From Corinectria fuckeliana (lineage: Eukaryota; Ascomycota; Sordariomycetes; Hypocreales; Nectriaceae), in NCBI GenBank assembly GCA_019137255.1, contig WPDH01000237.1, positions 142,421 to 206,420 on the forward strand: a DNA stretch of 64,000 nucleotides. The letters are read 5' to 3'. The notes below the pieces were generated by a model that was not told where the DNA came from, searched no databases, and was given only the letters and a program-made list of their open reading frames with translations. This document shows positions 1 to 10,307 of this stretch, one piece after another. The first letter of the stretch is position 1; each line of letters begins with the position of its first letter. Position numbers and translations under genes: made by a program.

Positions 1-1027
1 CTCATTATGACCGAGGGCATCTTCACCATCGTGCTTGGTATAATAGTATACCTGTGTTTACCGGACTGTAAGGATAATCTATCTGAAGCAAAACAAGAAA
101 TGATGCTAATACTAGTCTCAGTTCCCGACACCGCCGGCTGGATGTCCCAACCAGAGAAAGACTTTGTCCAAGCTAGACTCCCCGTGAATGCTCCCCGGGC
201 TGCAGAAAAAGACTTTGACGGGAAAGAATTCTGGCGCACGCTGAAAGATCCGAAGCTGTGGCTGTTTTTGCTCTGTTGGGCATTCTACACTGTCGGGACG
301 ACCGGTCTGCAGTTCTATCAGCCTACAGTCATTGCGAACTTGGGATTCACGTAAGTCCGTCTGCGATGATAGCGCTCACGTAGCTGACGTTATGTTTTCT
401 TAGGACCATCGCTGAAGCCCAGCTCCTGAATATCCCTCCGGCCATTTTCGCTTGCTTGCTGACCATTGTCTTCGGATGGGTAGCCGGTACGGGATTGGTG
501 CCTCTGCCTGTCATCCCTCTGACGTTCATGATCATCATCGAAGCATGCTACATCGTCTTGTATACATTTCCCAGTACCGGAGGGGTATATGCAGCGACAG
601 TCATTGCAGGAGGTTTCTCTACAGCATGGTAGGCAAACTTCCTCCATGGTTCAGTCTACGGAATCGCCACCGTTCTAACTCACGCAGGTACACCATGATG
701 TGGCCTTGGCGAGTACAGACTACAGACGGAGCTACGGGGTCAGCATTTGCTATCGCCTTTGCGAACAGCTACGGGCAGATTGGCGGTGCTGTTGGATCCC
801 AACTCTTCAACTCCCGGTTTGCCCCTCGGTATACGACATCGTTTGGGATCGCCATGGGCTTCATCGGCGCCGCAATAATCATGAATCTCGTGACGTGGCG
901 GGCTACATGGCGTGTTGATGTTGCCACTCGACAGCTGAAGAGAGCTCGGGTCGTAGCAGGGAAGCGGAATGAGGCTATTTTGGATGATGTTGATATTTAC
1001 GCTGAGAAGAAATCAGCAGCGACTTGA
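1..1027 (+). CDS. MFS transporter, allantoate permease (Dal5) family, 5' end missing
   Basis: This is the C-terminal part of a plasma-membrane anion:cation symporter-type MFS carrier. The gene enters from the left edge. I place introns at 68-121, 351-403 and 629-687; all are GT-AG, and the four exon pieces join in phase to 284 residues before TGA. The first intron is a multiple of three without a stop, so it reads through in frame. Removing it gives LPDFPDTAGW, the loop usual in this family. Later hallmarks are FYQPTVIANLGFT, the phase-correct junction TAWYTMMWPW, and the late-helix segment AIAFANSYGQIGGAVGSQLF. The last helix is followed by a basic tail ending KKSAAT. The cargo cannot be told; relatives carry allantoate, nicotinate, pantothenate and similar organic anions. 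The call is secure for the superfamily and less so for the subfamily. Confidence 0.88.
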
Positions 1028-1983
1028 GACACGACTCTGAGGCTTGATGGCAAGAGGAATATATTAAGTTGCTAGTTTGATGCAACACCCTACGTAGGGT
1101 ATTTCAGGATCCCAACCTAGCCTAAATAACACGTGAAGATATTACTTCATCTCTGGCTATCCTTAACTGCAATGGCCTCTTCAGATCCGCGGTACTCAAA
1201 ATGGGTCCCAGCTGGCTCCTATCCAGTTACACGTCAGTATACATTATTCTGCCATCGCCCAACGTAACAAGTTACTCTTAAAATTCCTGTACCAAACTTG
1301 TTCAAGATGGTCTCACGAATCTTGTTCACTTCGCTTGCAATTCTTTCTGTCTTTACGGGCTCTAGTGCAAGTCAGTTTAAGCCCTCCACCCTGAAAGCCT
1401 TTCTGCATCTACGACCTCAAATGTAGAACAGTCAACCGGACTGTGGCTTAGGAGGACAAGCTGCTCCACTGCCAAGTTCTAGAACGTCCCCTTCCCAATC
1501 ATTACACTTGACCCCCCTTCTCATGAGCTCTTCTTTTTCCGTCGAAGAGAAAAGTAATTGAATTGCGTCGTAATAGGTGTCTGGAAATACTTTCTTAGTT
1601 TAGTTGACTCTCTCTTCATCACCTGGCTCAACCTGTAACCTTATGTGATGTTAATCCACAGGAGAGCCGTTTGCACCGTGTTGAAAATATCTTTGAGCTT
1701 GTTATCATGGAACAGTAGCTTCATGGGGAGATAGCACAGCTGCTAGAGAAATTGGCCCTATATCAATAACTAGCTCTACTAGGTAAACGAACAAATATAA
1801 TGGGCTCAAGGGAACAACAATGATATGGTCTGACGACTGAATAGAATGACAGACTGACTATCTTAAAGACAGAATATCTCGTGCCAATAATGCATCAAGA
1901 CAGAACATAATAGCCCTCCTTGATCTATAAGTCTCAATGCCGCCAATGTCCTAAGATACTTGTTATCTTAGAATTTGTCCTAT
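1028..1983. other. intergenic stretch with one candidate small secreted protein
   Basis: Apart from the candidate short exon at 1307 (listed separately), I see no coding signal. AT content rises towards 1900, and no tRNA-like fold was noticed. Confidence 0.5.
1307..1561 (+). CDS. possible small secreted protein (tentative two-exon model)
   Basis: ATG at 1307 opens a convincing signal-peptide-like start: basic MVSR, then a hydrophobic run to about residue 18, then small residues SSA. The frame stops soon after, but a GTCAGT donor near 1370 and an acceptor ending ATGTAG would skip the stop. Reading then continues to TGA at 1559-1561, about 65 residues in all. A rival acceptor about 75 nt further on opens a different frame that also looks protein-like (FPIITLDPPS). 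The gene could therefore be mis-modelled or decayed. I recognise no family. Transcript reads would be needed to choose a model. Confidence 0.25.
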
Positions 1984-2424
1984 TTATGCCTTTCCATACC
2001 CGGATGGAGCAATGAACTCCATCGATTCCAATTCGTCTTGCAAATCCTCAACCTGACTGTCAGTTCCATTCTCAGCAACCCCATGACCGGGGGTATTTTT
2101 CGAGTATTCCGCCAGGTTGTCTAATGCCTTCTGTCGTGCATCTACAATGCCTATCTCGTCGGCTGAGAGTTTGTGAAGGCTCCGCGTTTGGCGAGGACGT
2201 TCTAGCTTGCTGCGAGCTTTGCTGAGGATCTGCCTTAGCACTGCAATCTCTTCGTGTATTTGTTTCATTCCGCTTGCTATCTTGTGGAGTGGCTCTAGAG
2301 GTTGCATCCCCTGATCCGCTTTCAAATCTAATAGGGCGGCGGGCGTCGCAACCCCGGTGGCTTCCGTATCATTCGTGATATATGTGCCCCCTGTGCCTGC
2401 AGTAGCCGTGTGCTGAAGCGACAT
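1984..2424 (-). CDS. hypothetical protein, 146 aa, coiled-coil rich
   Basis: A single-exon reading frame begins with ATG at 2424. The first 30 residues are Thr/Ala/Gly-rich and probably disordered. Residues about 45-80 (MKQIHEEIAVLRQILSKA onward) and 90-110 look helical and heptad-like. The tail is acidic (VEDLQDELESMEF). No signal peptide or membrane segment is seen. I recognise no family; proteins of this shape are common as unannotated fungal ORFs or as N-terminal pieces of larger genes. The opposite strand has no competing frame. The start is plausible, but no upstream exon was excluded. Confidence 0.45.
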   Translation of the reverse strand: MSLQHTATAGTGGTYITNDTEATGVATPAALLDLKADQGMQPLEPLHKIASGMKQIHEEIAVLRQILSKARSKLERPRQTRSLHKLSADEIGIVDARQKALDNLAEYSKNTPGHGVAENGTDSQVEDLQDELESMEFIAPSGYGKA

Positions 2425-3938
2425 GATTTCTTCAGTGGACCTTTTAATACTGAATATAGAAGTAAGTGATGGGGGCTTACCGAGTCAGATATCGTGCTGC
2501 GGCAACTATAGAATTTTATATTTAAGGAGTGAAATATGAATAGAAAACAAAGAGGCTTTTTCAGGGGGGTTGTGTGGAAACTCCCCCTTTGTGAGCTTGA
2601 TAAGGCACTGTGGTTGACTGTGTTCAATAAGCCTGGACTTTACTAGTGACTGGCCAGCCTTTGTTATGGAGGTGAACTGCACAGAACATGGAACCAGGTA
2701 AGGCTGGTGTTTCATGACCTTCTAGGCACGGCTCTCATCCAAAAAGGTACGCCATCTTAGAGGTGCACTCTTGACTCTTCACGCTAATGTTTCAGTGGAA
2801 GCAAGATATGAGAGAGGGATGTGATCAAGGACAAGCGCTAATCCTGCATGGTATTTTGCGTTGGGATCGCTGGAGTCTTTGTGACATGTCTCCTCAACCA
2901 AGACACAGTACTCAAACGTATCTTTTCACTCTCGTTAGCAAAGGGAGGCGAACAGCAAACCCGCAAGCAGCCCTCTCGTGTCAGAATATTTGCAACTTCA
3001 AGCTAGACCTATCTATTGTATAACAGTACGTACAACAGTACGAATATTCCGAATCTCGAAACTTCGTGTGGTGTTCCTAGCCAACGTCTCAATGATGTCT
3101 TTACTTACGTCCCCTATCCGATTATATAAACGATCGTTGCCAATGCACTGGTCATCCCCCCAGTCAAAGCGGCGTTTCTTGAGATTCCAGAAGAAAGCCC
3201 TTCCTTATATGTCCTCAAACTCCCACGGACGCCGTTCTTTCATGCCATCGCCCGTGCAGTCTGGTGGTAGGTCGACAATGATGAGTAGCGTTTGCACACC
3301 GGTGAACCTTTTAACATCTCAGACAAAGCGCCAGCATGGCTCTGGAGTAGCGTGCCACGCATTGGGACGAAACGACCCCCGAGGAAAGGTCACTGTTGAT
3401 GCTCGCGGGCACACACCTCAATGGCCTGCTCACGAATCCAAGGCAATGCGATACTACGCGCCTGGTGGCTGACGAAGGATAGCGGCACCTCGACTAGGAT
3501 ATGGCTGAGTAATTCTTATCAGAATTCCAAGTTCACGTTGCCTTGAGCGGCGACGTCATACCCTACGTCGGATTCTGACAGTCATCGCGGGCGCCAATAT
3601 CCTTGTCGGTAGGGGACTGACACTGTGGTGTCTTTATTGGGCAGTGCTTCGTGCTAGATCAAGTTCCGCAGCTCTAGAGGGAGGCTTAAGAAGAGTGAAC
3701 CCGTATACGCTACGGATGCTCACCTATGACCCCTCATGCCATTGAGAGATTATTGCCAAAATGGTCGCTGTTAAAGTGCCGGTCATGCTCACTTCACAAC
3801 CAGCCTGATGGAAGGCCGCTGCTCTGGGCCAGCGAGAAGCTCACTCGTACTACTTGGGAGGGTGCTGGTACGCTTTTGAATAGAAGGAGAGATGTAATTT
3901 CTACTATCTTGTATCTTCATCATTATCAAACCGTCTGC
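2425..3938. other. intergenic region with a possible decayed coding remnant (about 3085-3480)
   Basis: Between about 3085 and 3255 (+) one frame reads as protein-like text (VFTYVPYPII, then a stop, then IPPVKAAFLEIPEESPS and LKLPRTPFFHAIARAVWW). It then meets further stops, while a neighbouring frame continues with PAWLWSSVPRIGTKRPP. No splice model I tried keeps one frame open. I read it as a decayed gene of unknown family, or chance. The rest of the stretch shows nothing. Confidence 0.25.
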
Positions 3939-5477
3939 CTATGTAATGGAATAGTGACCGACATCTTCTGCCGACTCTTCAAACCCATCCTCACCAATTG
4001 TAACCCGTGGGCCCTTGAAGTTTTTCCTGCCATCCACGATCCACTGCACGACCGAAATGATGAGAATGATGGCAAACGCAACAACGGAATAATTCATCGT
4101 CGTCCCATCCACAGGCAACGCCGGTGGAAACAAGAAGAGCACAGTGGTCACCACAGTGTACACCAGCCCAATGACATTGCAGGCCCACCCGAGCCAAGCC
4201 GGTAGCACAAAGGCTCTTTCTGGCAGCTGGCGTCCGTTCCAGAGATGCAGGGCAATAGGGATTCCATAGCTGAGGCCCAGGGCGACAACGGAGGACGCGA
4301 CGATGGCGTTGAAGGCGACCGTGGACCCGAGATAGATGCAGCCGAAGACGACGACGATGGCCATATTCAGGTAGAGCGCGTTCAGGGGCACCTCCAAGAC
4401 GGGGTGGACCTTCCACCAGAGACGCGAGGCTGGAAGACCGCCGTCTCGGGCAAAGGCGAAGACCATGCGCGATGAAGTTGTCAGGACGGCCACGGCAGCG
4501 AACACCAGGCAGAGCAGAGGGAACATGAGCAGGCACACTGCGCCGACTTTGTTGTTTGTTGCGAGGTAGAAGATCTCGAGGAGAGGGCCCGCAGGGGATT
4601 CGATGATGGTCGTTGCGTTCGCCGCGCCGCCAGATACAAAGAGCACCACCGTGAGGAACAGGAACCCCGTCGAAATCCCAATGTACTGGCAGTACAGCAT
4701 GATCTTGGGGCCTTCGATAGCCGCGTTGGGGATCTCCTCGATCATATGCGCCACGGCATCAAAGCCAGTCAAGCCCAGGCCGCCTTGCAGAAGACCCAGC
4801 AGCCACGCAATGCCGTCTGGCCACCCTGTGGTGTTGATGAAGGTTGCAAAGACGTACTCCCCCGTGGCGTAGTCGGGGGCCGCGCAGACGAGCAAAGTGA
4901 TGGAGATGATGAAGAACCCAGCGACGGACCACACGAGCGCGAGTCCGTTGATTCTCGGAAGCAGTGAGTGGAGGAACGCGTTGACGAGAAAGGCGACCAG
5001 GCCGATGCCCAGGTAAATCAAGAACTGGTGCCATCTCTGGAACGCGTAGTCGGGGTTCTCGAGTGAAATGATGTTGATGATGAGAGTGCTGGCGAGCGAG
5101 CAGTTCGTCGCGACCAGTGAGACCCAACCTGCAAGATTGATCCAGCCGGTTACCCACGATAGGGAAGCTTTGAGCGACTGCGGCGCGAACATGGCCACCC
5201 AGTGATACTGCCCCCCGGCGGTTGGATAGGCCGAGAGAAACTCGGCGAGACTCGCAGCTAGCGACAAGTTGCACACTCCGGCGGTAACAAGGCCCCATAT
5301 GATGGCGATAGGGCCGCCCGAGGGCAAGGCCAGCGAGAGCGAGGCGGCGAGGGCAGTCCATGAGTTGAGGATTGCAAAGGCGAGTCCCAGCATGGTCCAG
5401 CGGCTGAAGTTGCGTTTGAAGGACTGCGCATGGCCCAGCTGCGCCAGCTGGAGGCCATCGATCGTCTCCTCCTTCAT
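3939..5477 (-). CDS. amino acid/choline/GABA permease, APC superfamily
   Basis: This is an intact single-exon gene of 512 residues. It encodes a plasma-membrane transporter of the fungal APC group that holds choline (Hnm1-like) and GABA (Uga4-like) permeases. About twelve hydrophobic segments are visible. Family marks in order are LGLAFAILNSW, the sequence SGGPIAIIWG in helix 1-2, SAYPTAGGQYHW, GWINLAGW, then GFDAVAHMIEEIPNA, the conserved mid-protein block (many relatives have HMSEE or HMAEE), and the cytoplasmic SSRMVFAFARDGGLP. The frame is open to 5570. I chose ATG 5477 (MKEETIDG) because family members usually start with a short acidic tail before helix 1, and the upstream 31 residues look unlike it. 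The gene stands alone, so the substrate is open. Confidence 0.9.
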   Translation of the reverse strand: MKEETIDGLQLAQLGHAQSFKRNFSRWTMLGLAFAILNSWTALAASLSLALPSGGPIAIIWGLVTAGVCNLSLAASLAEFLSAYPTAGGQYHWVAMFAPQSLKASLSWVTGWINLAGWVSLVATNCSLASTLIINIISLENPDYAFQRWHQFLIYLGIGLVAFLVNAFLHSLLPRINGLALVWSVAGFFIISITLLVCAAPDYATGEYVFATFINTTGWPDGIAWLLGLLQGGLGLTGFDAVAHMIEEIPNAAIEGPKIMLYCQYIGISTGFLFLTVVLFVSGGAANATTIIESPAGPLLEIFYLATNNKVGAVCLLMFPLLCLVFAAVAVLTTSSRMVFAFARDGGLPASRLWWKVHPVLEVPLNALYLNMAIVVVFGCIYLGSTVAFNAIVASSVVALGLSYGIPIALHLWNGRQLPERAFVLPAWLGWACNVIGLVYTVVTTVLFLFPPALPVDGTTMNYSVVAFAIILIISVVQWIVDGRKNFKGPRVTIGEDGFEESAEDVGHYSIT

Positions 5478-6380
5478 GGTGGCGTGTGGTAGGTGAAACG
5501 GGGATGAGAACCAAGCACACTGGGAGATGTACCCATCCCAACGAAAAGCAGTTGGCTTGTTTATGAACAAGACTGTTCAGCGATACACAGACCTGACTGA
5601 CCATGACCGTCTTACAACCAAGACTCCACTGATTGTGGTTGACCTATCTTGGTCAATCGCGGGGTTGGAGGCTCCCGTGCCGATTCGTTCCTGTGCCGGA
5701 CGGAAGCCATATCGAGACAAAAGTTCCCGGCCGCGCCCTCCAACTACTGCGTGGTACGGAGCTTGGGGGACCGTTGACTGGGGTAAGCCACGATAACGCG
5801 GTGGGTTCGTCACCTCACTAGATGGAAGACGTAGAAGTGCGGGGAATTGTCATCTATCTACGTCTATACGTACTGTTGTCGACTGATAGATAAGTAGAGT
5901 AGATAAGCGTGCGGCTTGATTCGGCGTATTGCAATCTGTTGCCTCGACTTGGTAAGTGGGTAAGCGATATCAGTGTCGAGCTAGCCAAATAGGTACGGCT
6001 GTAATTCAAGATAAAGACAGCGGACGAGAGAACGTACTGGATGGAATGCAAAGGACTGTATGCTTGTTTAACGCAAGCACGAAGCAGTGTTATGAACACC
6101 AAAGCCTATAGTCGGACTGTTAAGCGAATATTGTAAAGTAAAAGGTAGGTAGCTACATTATTAGATTAGGTACGATGAAGCAGTTAATAACCCAGGATGG
6201 AAAGCGGGCGACCTAGCCTGTTGGCTTTGTTACGTATGGCATCTTGAAGGGAAGTCTTCCCTACTATCTTCAATTTACTTCAATTCGCAGCACCAGTTCG
6301 GATTCCCTACCCCCCACGTTCATAGCAACCCAAACCAATCCGTGAGCAACCCCACTACAACAGGCGTCCAACGCCTGCCA
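5478..6380. other. intergenic, no gene recognised
   Basis: This is the promoter side of the permease followed by DNA with only short chance frames. The section 5850-6250 is A/T and TAG-rich, without a transposon motif that I can name. Confidence 0.5.
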
Positions 6381-6452
6381 TCTTCCGTAGTATAGTGGTC
6401 AGTATGCAAGCTTGTCACGCTTGAGACCCGGGTTCAATTCCCGGCGGGAGAG
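6381..6452 (+). tRNA. tRNA-Asp (GTC)
   Basis: A 72-nt cloverleaf without an intron. The acceptor stem TCTTCCG pairs with CGGGAGA with one T-G wobble. The anticodon stem is CAAGC/GCTTG around a loop holding GTC at 6414-6416. The T arm is CCGGG-TTCAATT-CCCGG and the discriminator base is G. CCA is not encoded, as expected for a nuclear gene. Confidence 0.95.
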
Positions 6453-6476
6453 ATCCGGCCGCAGGTTATACGCCTG

Positions 6477-6487
6477 TTTTCTTTTTT
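6477..6487 (+). terminator. Pol III T-run after tRNA-Asp
   Basis: TTTT, one C, then TTTTTT lie 25-35 nt after the tRNA end, as expected for RNA polymerase III termination. Confidence 0.55.
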
Positions 6488-6711
6488 GCCTTTATTAAGA
6501 TGCAGTGCAATTCCGGTAATAGCAGCCCAGCTTGCTAGCTTCCAGGCGCTGGCTATCGGCAAAATAGCAGCCATCGCACGTAGACGATTGTGATGCACCG
6601 ATACAACGTTGAAAGAGAGAGCAGCTCGGACAGCATGGCAATGCATAACATGGTAAATGCATCTTGCTTGGCTTTTCTTTCAACTTCAATTTTCTCTCAA
6701 CTAAAGCCAAT

Positions 6712-8220
6712 CTAATCGCTATGAAGCCACGGGTCTTCCAGCAGTTCCTCAGCAGTAGGTCTCTTCGACGGATCAGAGCGACTATGATGACAGCCTCAGC
6801 TTCATCAACCTCACCAAGTTTGTTCCGGTTGAAAAGAGTCTCCAGGGAATCTTCCGTCCAGAGCTCAGTATTCAAGGGAGCGCCGTCTTCTGTCAATGTT
6901 GCCCGTGGAGTAGAGTCGCTCTCTGTCAGGTCCAAAATAGGATGCCGAGCGTGGCCAGAGATCCATGATATGTTGTGGGAGGTCTCAGAGGATGTCCTTT
7001 AGAGCAAGAAGATGATAGTCGTCTTCATCCTCTTCTTCGCCTTCACCGTATGGTGTAACTGGGAAAAGTTGAGTGTTTGTGTTCAGCTCGTACACGAGGC
7101 ATCCAAAGCTCCAGATGTCGATCTTCTTGTCGACCTGTTGCTTCAGGATGATTTCGGGGGCTCTGAGAGCAAACGGGGTTACTATCTTTGTTGGAGGATT
7201 ATCTCGGAAGAAGGCTGTAGTTGGATCGTTAAGTAGACTGTCGAGTGGAGACTAGGCTTACCGGCTCCCACGTCTGAAGTTCTGATTTCCAGGTTTTCCG
7301 TAAAGTCAGCGTACACGTGAAGTAGTTGTCCCAAGGCAAGATATGGGGGTGCCCATTTGTCTAGCTTCCCATCCAAACGGACAAAGCTGTCTGTTGTGGC
7401 CCCAGTAGTCTGCGTCAACTCATCTTCGTCGGCTGCATCCAAGCCATTGGTGACAAACAAGAGGTTTCCTGGTTGCAAGTCGCCGTGGACCACATTGTGT
7501 CGATGGAGAGATGACAGTCCGAGCAGGGTATGCTTCAGAATGATCCTGACCATCCACTTCGGATATCTCCATTTGTCAGCTATGTGGCGTACCTTGTCTC
7601 GAAACTGTGAAATCTTGTCCACTCCTGAAGCAACGGTTACGCCCATCGGCTCATATAGCAAGCACTTGTGGGTGCCGTTGGATCCCTCTTCATCAAAGTG
7701 ATCCAGGGGAAGAAGAAGATGCGTCGTCTTCGGCACATTCTCGTCCAGTGTAGACAGCACCCGTGCAATTTGGAGCTCATTTGACGCAGCGGAAAGTGAC
7801 TGTTTGGCCATCATAATCTATATGGCCACATATTTGGGCACGCCGACGCCACTAGATGGCGATTAGCTCCAACGTGGATACAGCAGGCGCGTAGAAGAAG
7901 GTGTCAACTTACTCACTCACCCCGAGCTACACGGCAGAGAATGAGCCATTACCAAGCTTTCTGATGACACGGTACTTGCCGTCTTCCAGAGTGTCGCCAA
8001 ACTTGATGGGATGAAATCCACCAGGTCGATATTCCTCAGTCCACTCGCAAGCCATGACGGACTGCTTGAATCGACATTCTGCCTGGGTTTTTGGTATTTG
8101 GGCAGGGGGTGTTAGGGGAGGCGATGCCGATGACATATTGGATCGAGTACAGTCGTCTTCCTTGAATAATTGCGCACGCCAGTTGCAGTGCAGGGTTGAG
8201 GTAGAATAGGAACGAGGCAT
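6712..8220 (-). pseudogene. SRPK-like protein kinase pseudogene
   Basis: The kinase can be followed from ATG 8220 (MPRSYSTS) or 8136 (MSSASPPL) to TAG 6712. Readable parts are the glycine loop GNGSFSAV, VAI-stop-IMMAK where the lysine strand should be, VVHGDLQPGN as catalytic loop (HGD, common in this group), SDVGAA at the DFG site, TPFALRAPEII as P+1 segment, IDIWSFGCLVYEL, and the end RPTAEELLEDPWL. Introns at 7261-7215 and near 7920-7850 are recognisable. Lesions: TAG at 7927-7929 where Trp is expected, TAG at 7818-7820 where Lys is expected, TGA at 6985-6987, a frameshift near 6920, and a second near 6770. The second looks like a small deletion between two copies of a CTGATCCGTCG-like repeat. 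Five independent breaks make a functional kinase very unlikely. Confidence 0.87.
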
Positions 8221-8259
8221 GTTTTCAGCAAAAACATGTCCACGCGTTTTACGCCACAA

Positions 8260-9226
8260 AATAACAAGCCGTCACATGGCAACTAGCCAGCGTCTGCATC
8301 CCAGACATTTGACCTATCGCCGAGAACGGTATAGCCAGACAGCTCGTTATTCATAATCTTAGAAGTGTTCGAGCTATTTGACAGATCGTAAGGTTCGTGA
8401 GAGAAATGATTGTGCTGATATTCAAGCTCCATGTGAGGATTTGCCACCCGTCACCGCTTAAATCAAGAGGGAAATGTCTACGTGCAATATCTTAGAATCC
8501 GCGTACCCGACGAGGCAATATATCTTTCTTTAAGTCCAATTCCCTATAATGAGGAGTAAAAAGGTCCAAATGTTTCACATTTTCGTGAATCCACTTCTCC
8601 CACCGTCTCGTTAATGATTTCCAACTTGAGGCTCCAGACCGTATCAGCGCTGAGCTTGAGCATTAGAGGTAAGCCCGATCTGGCATTATCTCAAATAAGA
8701 CTCAGCATGCCTAGTAGACCTGTCTCTTTTCGGGAGGGCAAATTTGGGAGTTGCCTAATGGTCTGAATTTTGCTTATGTCAAAGATAGACGTTATCTCGA
8801 CTTGAGTGCCGTGTAACCCTTGTCGAACCGCTTCATTGTTTATTGTACATATCAGCTAGCCTCGACATCCGGCTCCGCCCTAATACCTGGGTGATGTAGG
8901 CTTCGACTTGGTAGCTGCTTGGCCACAAGCTCCTCCGCTGCCATTCAATTTAACAGCCCCAACTTGTACTGGTGAGGTGCGAGCCACTATTGTAATAGTT
9001 ATCAGCAACGACGAGAAAACAAGCACAGTATGCCCAGACTTGCGCTGTTTAGGTAGCCTTTCCCAAAGTGTCAATGCTTCAACTCTCGACGCTATAAGAG
9101 TAATGTTGGTAACTGAGTTCAACATTGCTGTGCTAAGGGAAATCTTGGAGTTTGACATGCTTAGAAGTCTAGGGCTAAGACCAGATGACTAGACTTGAAG
9201 GATAGACAGGCCAACGATGAAGTCTA
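8260..9226. other. intergenic, one doubtful minus-strand frame
   Basis: A minus-strand frame from ATG 9158 to 8880 (92 aa) has a hydrophobic stretch VLVFSSLLITITIVA and could be the end of a membrane protein. It has no recognisable family signature and no clear splice partners. I see nothing else. Confidence 0.3.
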
Positions 9227-10306
9227 CTACATTGTAACAACAAGCTTCCCACCCGACACCCTTTTATGCCTCAGCTTATCAAGGCCGTCTAGAATATCCT
9301 CAATTCCGCCCTTGCTAATCGTGATTGGGGGCGGCCTCAAAACCTTTGTGAGTTCTGGCAGATTTGCGTAAAATCGTACTAGACCGTCGCGATCCGCCAG
9401 ATTCCCCTCGAACTTAGGGCCTACAGGCGGCATGATCTGAAAGGTTTGTCCGAACAACGTGTACGCTAGAACCCAGTCGTATTCCACACCCGGGATCTTG
9501 GGCTTTCCATTGGGGAGCAAAGTCACGACCTTTCCCCTTTTGTTCTTGATGACTTGAGCGCAGATGTTGGTGGAGTTGCCCTCGCTGTAACAGTCAACAG
9601 CCCGGTCGATGCTACGATGATCCTTGAGTATGTGCTGGACTACTGAGGGATCACTATAGTCGAAAACAGCATCGGCACCGTAGCTCTTGACCAGATCATG
9701 TGAGCGAGGCGAGGCTGTAGTAATAACAGTATAACCGATGGCTTTGGCAAGCTGTATATGGGCAAGACCGGCACTGGTAGAGCCCCCGTAGATAAAGATT
9801 GCTTCGTCCACCGGGTTGACGGGTGGAGTCACTTCGTCAGCCCAAGGCATGTTAAGGCGCAAATTGAGAGAAAGCATCGCGGTAACGGCTGATATTCCGT
9901 ACGTCGAAGCCTCGGCATCACTGATGCTGTCGGGGACGTGCCATGCAAGATCAGCGTCGGTCTTCAGGTACTCGGCAGAAGCTCCACGATCCGGGCAAAT
10001 GCCTCCGTGTACGACACCAGCCACTCGATCGCCAACTTTCCACAGAGTCGCAGCGTGCAATCCGACTTGGGTGACCTCGCCGGCATAATCACACCCGACA
10101 GTAGATCCCGGCGGTGAGAAGGCGTCGATGTTCTTAAAGTCGGTTGGGTTCAGGGCTACCGCTTTTACTTTGATGAGGATCTCGTCATCCGAGATAGTTG
10201 GCGTGGGGATATCAACGACATGGGCTCCTGGTCCGCAGATTGCCTTGCCGCAGGCCAGGTTTATCAACCGATTGGCGATATTGCGATTAGTGACAAGAGC
10301 CTTCAT
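9227..10306 (-). CDS. zinc-free MDR oxidoreductase, trans-enoyl reductase (ToxD/LovC-like)
   Basis: A single-exon gene of 359 residues. Medium-chain reductases of this branch use NADPH to reduce an enone or enoyl thioester and lack the catalytic zinc ligands. Visible marks are the N-terminal GroES-like half (LIKVKAVALNPTDFKNID, then GCDYAGEV), VGDRVAGVVHGG, and the nucleotide-binding GGSTSAG at residues 174-180. These are followed by TTASPRSHDLVKSYGADAVFDY, the usual second Rossmann strand, and GKLVV near the end. The family is often found as the trans-acting partner of polyketide synthases, but no PKS or NRPS gene lies in this window, so the substrate stays unknown. The start at MKALVTNRN fits family length. 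Confidence 0.87.
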   Translation of the reverse strand: MKALVTNRNIANRLINLACGKAICGPGAHVVDIPTPTISDDEILIKVKAVALNPTDFKNIDAFSPPGSTVGCDYAGEVTQVGLHAATLWKVGDRVAGVVHGGICPDRGASAEYLKTDADLAWHVPDSISDAEASTYGISAVTAMLSLNLRLNMPWADEVTPPVNPVDEAIFIYGGSTSAGLAHIQLAKAIGYTVITTASPRSHDLVKSYGADAVFDYSDPSVVQHILKDHRSIDRAVDCYSEGNSTNICAQVIKNKRGKVVTLLPNGKPKIPGVEYDWVLAYTLFGQTFQIMPPVGPKFEGNLADRDGLVRFYANLPELTKVLRPPPITISKGGIEDILDGLDKLRHKRVSGGKLVVTM

Positions 10307-10307
10307 A

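Noticed and set aside
3726..4205. 159-codon plus-strand frame
   Set aside because: Partly antisense to the permease 3' end; no motif, no signal peptide.
4759..5604. 281-codon minus-strand frame overlapping the permease
   Set aside because: Other frame of the same strand, Arg/His-rich; the APC permease frame carries all motifs and the right helices.
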